Assembly (NCBI GenBank): GCA_017550055.1
Contig: JAFYMM010000138.1
Span: 1 to 7,376, forward strand
Reading direction: 5' to 3'
From: Paludibacteraceae bacterium
GTDB lineage: Bacteria > Bacteroidota > Bacteroidia > Bacteroidales > Paludibacteraceae
DNA length: 7,376 bases
Part shown: positions 4,605 to 7,376 of the stretch, piece by piece
Layout of the letters: every line of letters starts with the position of its first letter
Numbering within the stretch: the first letter of the stretch is position 1
Notes under the pieces: generated by a model
What the model saw: the letters and a program-made list of their open reading frames with translations, nothing else
Databases searched by the model: none
What the model was told of the DNA's origin: nothing
Translations under genes and position numbers: made by a program

Positions 4605-7376
4605 TTAATCAAACTTCACATCTGGCAAAGATTTCACTATTTCAACAGTTTGCACACTTACATTAATTATACTTAAAAGCAAATTATATATATATTTTGG
4701 ATTATTTTGTTCATCTGCCCAATCGTTTGGATCGTTAGTTATACCACTGGCTTTGTCGGTTGTTATGGCATAACGCTCCATAATCCACTCTATTGCCGAT
4801 TTACCATTTACTACATATTCGTATGCTTCAAGAGGTATTTTTTCTATTGTGATTTGGTTATTATATTGAATTTTTGTTTTATCCGCTTTATTAACAAAAC
4901 GCATTTTTTCAACACAATAATTTATGTTATCATAAGCACCAAACACAGTTATACATTTCCGATAAGGCTCTATTGTTTCATAATTGAGGTGCAAATCAGC
5001 CAATCGGCGACCAGCTTCACTGAAAGCCCAAAAGTCTTGTGGCGAATCGACAAGCGGAATACGCGGTAACATCTTTTTCAAATCGGCAGCAAATGTTTCA
5101 CGATATTTCTCAGAGTGTAAAAATCCATACACATAATAGAATATATCCTCTTTCTGCACACGTGGACCATAAATTGCACGAGCTTGTTTCAATATAAAAT
5201 CACTCACCGCATCTCTCCTTACATATTCATCCTCTACATTATCAAAAAGTGTCTGCTCTTGTACATTTCGCTTTTCATAATAATACAATGGGAAACATTG
5301 AGTATCTCCATTAAAATGTAAATCAACAATACAATCTGAAATTAAAACAGAAGCCCCTTTATTACTTCCTACCGAAGAAACCGATATAACTAAATTTTCA
5401 TAATTAATTGATGGAAACAATTTTGGTATCTGATACATCATTTCATTTAATGGCTTATAGTAACACAAACATTGTTTACAAAAAGGGCGATACATTGCTT
5501 TAACAAAAACAACATCTTTAAAATTATAAATTTTATTCTTACTTATATCGCTTAAAACTGCTCTTGTCCAATTAATTCTATTTGTAGAATAATCAACTGT
5601 TGATATTAAACCATTATGTAAACTTACCCTCTCTTGATTATAATAATCAATACTTTTCTCAACAATATCTTTTAAGCTAACAATAGAAAAATTATAAGTC
5701 CATGCATCTCTTTGAGTTTTCAACCCACATGAATTTACAACAAAAAAACTTGTATTTCTTATATCAAATTTTCTTTCAGGCTCAAGTAATATATACTCTA
5801 AAAATTTTTCTTTGCGTTGATTTACCCAGTCTCCATGTTCATTAGGTATTAAATTTACAAACGGCAATAAATCAATACTATGAACTTTAACTATTTCAGA
5901 CAATTTATCTTTACGAGATAAAAAATCTCCAATTTCACAATAGTTTATTTTTGCCTTACCTTCATAGTTTGGTTTTCTAACTAAAATAGTTATCGCAACA
6001 CCTGTCATTATGTCAAATACATTTTGTCCTTCCCTCTTTGCAGCAATACCAGAACGCCCACGAATTGCACCTTTCAGATTATAAACATATATTGCAGAAA
6101 ACTCTTTTTCTATACTCTTACGAAATCCTTCCCCTGAATTACTATCTATCCACCCTGAATTTGTTATAAATCCAATCACACCACCACATTTTTTATCAAG
6201 ACGGTCTGTTGCCCAACGAAATGCTTTTATATAGCTATCATATAAAGAATTTTTATTAGTTACAGAAGTTTGAGCTACATATGTACTTTCTATTCTTTTC
6301 TCCAATTTTGGATATGATTGATTTTGAGCGTTATCATTTGCTGACTTTTGCCCTACAGAATAAGGAGGATTGCCTATTACGACATGAATTGGAGTGCGTT
6401 TTTGTGCTTGCACTCGTTTACTATTTTGAGGAAATAATTCAGAAAATAGTTTATCTTCATTCTCATCTTCTCCGAGTTGGAATGTATCAGTGAGGCAAAT
6501 GCCATCAAACGAACGATAGGCTGTACCCTCGCCCATAAGGTCATGGAAAGTATTCTCAATATTAACACTTGCAATGTAATAAGCTAAAAGAACAATTTCA
6601 TTTGCTTTAATCTCTTTCAGATATTTACGCTCTAAATCTTCAGGTTTAATCAATCCACTCTGCAATAGACGAGTAATGAATGTACCTGTACCAGTGAAAG
6701 GGTCAATCACATTAACATTCTCATCAGTAAACGAACGACCAAATTCGGCATTCAATACATGTTCAACACTATGAATAATGAAATCGACGACTTCGACAGG
6801 AGTATAAACTATACCCAACTGCTCAACAACTTTCGGGAATGCAGTACGGAAGAATTTGTCATAGAGTTCAACTATAATTTTCTGCTTAGCCTCAGCATTA
6901 TCAATACCCTCTGCTCGCTGACGTACACTTCTATAAAAACGTTCAAGACTACGATTATCTTCTTCATCTATTCGTTCATTAAGCAGTTCAATCATTTTAC
7001 CCAACGACTTTGACATGGCATTATTTTGCGTGAAACTATAATTTTCAAATAATGCATCAAAAACAGGTTGAGTAATAAGATGTTGAGCCAACATTTCTAT
7101 GGCAGTATCACGAGTAACTGAAGGATTGATATTTTTATGCAATCCCATCAAAAATTTATCAAATAGCTGTTGCGCTTTAGAGTCGGTATCAATCAGCTCT
7201 TTAATACGTGCAATATGACGCTCTGCTATCTTTGCCACATCGGCAGCCCATTGCTCCCAATAGCGTTTATTACCAACCTTTTGCACCATTTTAGCATAAA
7301 TCACAGCTTTCAGTTCCTCAAATTTCATCATCAACTGTTCTGCTATAGCCGAATTACGTTTATTTACACCATCAAC
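4605..7376 (-). CDS. Type ISP restriction-modification enzyme, C-terminal part (coupler, N6-adenine methyltransferase, specificity region), cut by the window edge
   Basis: The frame is open to the right edge (924 codons visible), so the N-terminus lies outside; a TTG at 7334 is not a credible start. Numbering from that codon, residues 1-170 resemble the helical coupler of LlaGI/LlaBIII-like enzymes. The methyltransferase follows, with GIVYTPVEVVDFI (174-186), SAM-binding motif I DPFTGTGTF (211-219) and catalytic motif IV NPPY (322-325), typical of gamma-class N6-adenine methylases. Residues about 440-700 are the likely target recognition region. Residues 738-909 match the conserved Type ISP C-terminal domain (FLHSEKYRETFAADLKKMLPRIP, WAFSEAGRRLADLHL, ASGITNDPNDWA). 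Family members are about 1,500-1,600 residues, with an Mrr-like nuclease and a RecA-like helicase upstream of what is seen here. They methylate one strand of an asymmetric site and translocate on unmodified DNA until head-to-head collision cleaves it, protecting against phage. The specificity segment has strikingly low GC. No frameshift or stop is seen, so the visible part looks intact. Confidence 0.9.
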   Translation of the reverse strand, partial: VDGVNKRNSAIAEQLMMKFEELKAVIYAKMVQKVGNKRYWEQWAADVAKIAERHIARIKELIDTDSKAQQLFDKFLMGLHKNINPSVTRDTAIEMLAQHLITQPVFDALFENYSFTQNNAMSKSLGKMIELLNERIDEEDNRSLERFYRSVRQRAEGIDNAEAKQKIIVELYDKFFRTAFPKVVEQLGIVYTPVEVVDFIIHSVEHVLNAEFGRSFTDENVNVIDPFTGTGTFITRLLQSGLIKPEDLERKYLKEIKANEIVLLAYYIASVNIENTFHDLMGEGTAYRSFDGICLTDTFQLGEDENEDKLFSELFPQNSKRVQAQKRTPIHVVIGNPPYSVGQKSANDNAQNQSYPKLEKRIESTYVAQTSVTNKNSLYDSYIKAFRWATDRLDKKCGGVIGFITNSGWIDSNSGEGFRKSIEKEFSAIYVYNLKGAIRGRSGIAAKREGQNVFDIMTGVAITILVRKPNYEGKAKINYCEIGDFLSRKDKLSEIVKVHSIDLLPFVNLIPNEHGDWVNQRKEKFLEYILLEPERKFDIRNTSFFVVNSCGLKTQRDAWTYNFSIVSLKDIVEKSIDYYNQERVSLHNGLISTVDYSTNRINWTRAVLSDISKNKIYNFKDVVFVKAMYRPFCKQCLCYYKPLNEMMYQIPKLFPSINYENLVISVSSVGSNKGASVLISDCIVDLHFNGDTQCFPLYYYEKRNVQEQTLFDNVEDEYVRRDAVSDFILKQARAIYGPRVQKEDIFYYVYGFLHSEKYRETFAADLKKMLPRIPLVDSPQDFWAFSEAGRRLADLHLNYETIEPYRKCITVFGAYDNINYCVEKMRFVNKADKTKIQYNNQITIEKIPLEAYEYVVNGKSAIEWIMERYAITTDKASGITNDPNDWADEQNNPKYIYNLLLSIINVSVQTVEIVKSLPDVKFD

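Noticed and set aside
6377..6574. Minus-strand 65-codon frame inside the ISP gene
   Set aside because: It overlaps the ISP methyltransferase in another frame, has no motif and no distinct start signal.
7332..7334. TTG codon as the start of the ISP gene
   Set aside because: The frame stays open through 14 further codons to the window edge, and the family always has a nuclease-helicase half upstream. The gene is cut by the window, not truncated.

Overview
The window looks like part of a Bacteroidales (Bacteroidota) chromosome. The evidence is low overall GC, start codons without a clear Shine-Dalgarno sequence, a promoter of the Bacteroides type (TAnnTTTG with a -33 element), and proteins that all resemble Bacteroidales families. 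Species cannot be set from sequence alone. Every gene lies on the minus strand, so transcription runs from the high to the low coordinates. No tRNA, rRNA, CRISPR array or insertion sequence is visible.

Region by region, in transcription order. (1) 7376-4605: the C-terminal 924 codons of a Type ISP (single-polypeptide, LlaGI/LlaBIII-like) restriction-modification enzyme. It covers the helicase-methylase coupler, the N6-adenine methyltransferase and the C-terminal specificity region. The nuclease-helicase half should lie beyond the right edge. (2) 4604-4355: a 250-base regulatory gap with three CGATTATAATCG-like boxes about 40 bases apart, a good TTGG-N19-TACCTTTG promoter, and a leader almost free of C. 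(3) 4354-2080: a two-gene unit encoding the small and large subunits of an NfnAB-type electron-bifurcating NADH-dependent ferredoxin:NADP+ oxidoreductase. The genes are one base apart and probably translationally coupled. (4) 2079-1989: a 90-base gap with a near-perfect 19-bp inverted repeat that has a TAGTTTTG box in its loop. (5) 1988-1437: a LOG-family Rossmann-fold phosphoribohydrolase. (6) 1415-78: a 445-residue protein without signal peptide, made of three degenerate helical repeats and a GH16-like domain. (7) 77-1: a possible weak terminator.

The Nfn pair links the NADH, NADPH and ferredoxin pools of an anaerobe. The LOG and GH16-like genes are 21 bases apart and may be cotranscribed, but no shared pathway is obvious. 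The ISP gene is a defence module whose specificity segment is much poorer in GC than the rest, as expected from exchange of target recognition domains.

The observation most worth a second look is the GH16-like protein. All three acidic positions of the GH16 catalytic motif ExDxxE are replaced (H, N, K), and the domain is joined to cytoplasmic-looking helical repeats. This suggests a non-catalytic, possibly sugar-binding or scaffold protein inside the cell. The spaced boxes next to the nfn promoter come second. I did not find a complete new multi-gene system.
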